Shown: positions 62,185 to 64,000 of the stretch, one piece after another | Layout of the letters: each line of letters opens with the position of its first letter | How positions within the stretch are numbered: the first letter of the stretch is position 1 | From: Bacteroidota bacterium | GTDB lineage: Bacteria > Bacteroidota > Bacteroidia > Bacteroidales > JAAUTT01 | Assembly: GCA_030706405.1 (NCBI GenBank) | Contig: JAUZOO010000009.1 | Coordinates: 124,001-188,000 of the forward strand | Direction: 5' to 3' | Length of the DNA stretch: 64,000 bases | Program-made: the position numbers and the translations under genes | Notes under the pieces: model-generated | Database searches by the model: none | Seen by the model: only the letters and a program-made list of their open reading frames with translations | What the model was told of the DNA's origin: nothing

Positions 62185-62420
62185 GTTCCTTGTTTTGTTA
62201 GTTGGGAAGGAAGGTTTGTAACAAACCCTTCTTCCTTTGTTAATCGGGAAGGAACCAAACTAACAAACCTTCCTTCCTTTGTTAGTTTGGAAGGAGTTTT
62301 TTTAACAAACGTTCCTTCTTTTGTTAGTTTGGAAGGAGTTTTTTTAACAAACGTTCCTTCTTTTGTTAATCGGGAAGGAACATTTGAGACGAAACAAGGA
62401 AGGTTTGTTGAAAGGAAAAC
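62185..62420. repeat. Tandem array, 42-bp unit, about 5.5 copies (array 2)
   Basis: Units 62185-62226, 62227-62268, 62269-62310, 62311-62352, 62353-62395, partial 62396-62420; e.g. GTTCCTTCTTTTGTTAGTTTGGAAGGAGTTTTTTTAACAAAC. Inverted CCTTC/GGAAGG pairs in each unit. Confidence 0.93.
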
Positions 62421-62457
62421 AGAGGCCAAAGCCCCGGAAATGTCTATTCTAACCGGG

Positions 62458-63366
62458 TTAAAAGGAATAACCGATTCCTATGCTTAGGTTATAACCAAAG
62501 TTTATAACTTCGTTTAGTCTGGTTTGTGGATTCTCGCCCGAGGTTAAATGTAACTCGTCTATTCCGTAGCCGGTATGTGCATAAAAGTACGACGATGCCA
62601 AGGTAATCTGTAGTTTTGAATAAAGGAGGTAATCAACCCCAAAACTGTTGCTTAGTTTATAACCATTGGCTGTATGCGAAAAGCTATCGGGATGTTTAAA
62701 GTCGGTAATAAGATTCCAATTAGCATTAGCCGAATAATCCAGTTGATTATAACGGAATATATATCCTAATTTTATCCTGGGACTTAATCTTATGCGAAAA
62801 TATGTTCCAATTCTTATACCCTTCCATAAGATAGAATAGTTGCTGTTTAAATCGGGAATAAGCGGATTTTCTTCATCATGCAACAGGTATAAGCGTTGTT
62901 TCTGAAAAATATAACCAACAGCAAAGTTGAACTGAAATATTTTACCCGAATAGATGCAATAACGAAGTTCGGGTATAAAAGAACGATTGTATCCTTTATT
63001 GGCATCAACATAAGTATAAAATGTTCGGTTGGTGTGGTTATTGCCCGAATAATCGGAATCCGATACTTTTCCTGAAACTGTTTGGGAATTGAATAAAGAG
63101 GCATAAAATGAAAATTTGTGCCAAAAATTCCATTCAAAGTCCAGATTTGAGGTTATTCCTATAATATCTTTCCAGATTAGTTCGGAATAAATGTTGGGGT
63201 TTTCTCCGTTCAGGTTTCCGGCGATGGACCAATGCAGGTTTTCGGACTGAATTCCTGACAAGAGCGATAAGCGAAAATGTTTTTGTTGGAAGATGGAATC
63301 TGATTGGGCCTGAGACTGGCAATGCCACAGCACGAATAGAACTGAAAGAATAAATTTTATAGGCAT
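62458..63366 (-). CDS. Putative outer-membrane beta-barrel protein
   Basis: Signal peptide MPIKFILSVLFVLWHCQSQAQ, alternating aromatic strands, C-terminal ...NLSIGIGYSF. Confidence 0.7.
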   Translation of the reverse strand: MPIKFILSVLFVLWHCQSQAQSDSIFQQKHFRLSLLSGIQSENLHWSIAGNLNGENPNIYSELIWKDIIGITSNLDFEWNFWHKFSFYASLFNSQTVSGKVSDSDYSGNNHTNRTFYTYVDANKGYNRSFIPELRYCIYSGKIFQFNFAVGYIFQKQRLYLLHDEENPLIPDLNSNYSILWKGIRIGTYFRIRLSPRIKLGYIFRYNQLDYSANANWNLITDFKHPDSFSHTANGYKLSNSFGVDYLLYSKLQITLASSYFYAHTGYGIDELHLTSGENPQTRLNEVINFGYNLSIGIGYSF

Positions 63367-63396
63367 TTTATTGTCTTTAATAATTCAAGTAAAAAA

Positions 63397-63431
63397 GAAC
63401 CGCAAAGAATGTGAATAACACTTTGCGGTTC
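63397..63431 (-). terminator. Hairpin terminator downstream of the polysaccharide lyase-like gene
   Basis: Minus strand GAACCGCAAAG...CTTTGCGGTTCTTTTTT; 11-bp perfect stem plus T-tail. Confidence 0.8.
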
Positions 63432-63473
63432 AAAAGGGATTCTCTTTATAATGTTAATGTTTAAGGTTGATTC

Positions 63474-64000
63474 CTAGGAATCCTTTTTCCACCAAAGGTT
63501 ATCGAAATAAATATAACCATCGGTTGAGGATTGCCAATAAGTTTCGCTACCGCCACGGAAAGTCATAAACCAAAGCGAGTTGATTAACCTTTTAGCATCG
63601 TTGGTAGTCCAGCGGATAGCCTGGTTAAGAATGGTGGTTCCATTAATTTTAATGGTAACCCAGCCATCTTTGTTACTACCGGTGTTGCTTTGGGCGAACA
63701 TATATACGGTGTACCACTGTGACCGGTTAATGCTTCCCGAAGATGGGTAAGATTTGCCGAAATTGTCACCGTATTGTCCGGGCTGATCCTTATAATATAC
63801 ATAAGGGTGGAAATAAACACGGTTACTATCATCCTGATACCACATGATGCGCAAGCTGCCACCATTGCCATCCCATGCAGGATCGCCGCCGGCATTGCCA
63901 TCACCGATTCCGAATCCAAAACCAACCTTACCACCACGACTCCAATCAAATTGGCTATGGTATTTAACATCAAAGGTAAGTTCGTATTGTTGTCCGTCCG
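63474..64000 (-). CDS. Polysaccharide lyase-like (PL14-type concanavalin fold) protein, truncated at window end
   Basis: Frame is open to the edge: DGQQYELTFDVKYHSQFDWSRGGKVGFGFGIGDGNAGGDPAWDGNGGSLRIMWYQDDSNRVYFHPYVYYKDQPGQYGDNF...YFDNLWWKKDS. Confidence 0.72.
   Translation of the reverse strand, partial: DGQQYELTFDVKYHSQFDWSRGGKVGFGFGIGDGNAGGDPAWDGNGGSLRIMWYQDDSNRVYFHPYVYYKDQPGQYGDNFGKSYPSSGSINRSQWYTVYMFAQSNTGSNKDGWVTIKINGTTILNQAIRWTTNDAKRLINSLWFMTFRGGSETYWQSSTDGYIYFDNLWWKKDS

Noticed and set aside
62185-62420. CRISPR array
   Set aside because: Units are contiguous 42-mers with no unique spacers of constant length and no cas genes nearby.
62157-62429. 90-aa minus ORF (KEGTFVKKTPSKLT repeats) and plus ORF 62287..62487 as real genes
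   Set aside because: Both are generated by the 42-bp tandem array (42 = 14 codons keeps frames open); unit 5 is 43 bp, so a strict coding role is unlikely. Kept only as a low-weight finding.
1-64000. tRNA, rRNA, tmRNA, prophage, integrase or transposase genes
   Set aside because: Looked for T-loop-like GGTTCGAATCC motifs, integrase/transposase signatures and phage structural proteins in the ORFs and saw none; a cmscan/tRNAscan run would be needed to exclude small RNAs.

Overview
The window is a gene-dense, AT-rich chromosomal segment. It is almost certainly from a Bacteroidota genome, judging by family content, TAtCTTTG-type promoters, a short RpoD and a PorV/T9SS-era style of secreted proteins; the order is not resolvable by eye. 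Most of it is core metabolism and housekeeping: an rfbD-C-A / uxs / ugd nucleotide-sugar cluster, rpsA, rnz, guaA, pnuC, thrS-infC-rpmI-rplT, dapB, lepB, an htrA-type protease, rpoD, araA, lpd, selD-mnmH, truA, dinB and hrpB. Signalling modules are scattered through it: HPt+STAS, a solo receiver, rpsA-linked STAS, SiaB/SiaC-like and an orphan PII. There is one HepT/MntA-type toxin-antitoxin pair and several secreted carbohydrate-active enzymes. I found no tRNA, rRNA, CRISPR or transposase. The least explained structures are two unrelated-in-sequence but architecturally similar arrays. Each has a 42-bp period and inverted-repeat units, and each sits beside a gene for an uncharacterised helical protein (41210-42187 and 61545-62420). 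By eye these two proteins share a sequence layout, so I flag this as the best candidate for an undescribed repeat-plus-protein element. All calls are by eye from sequence and translated ORFs; no database search was run.
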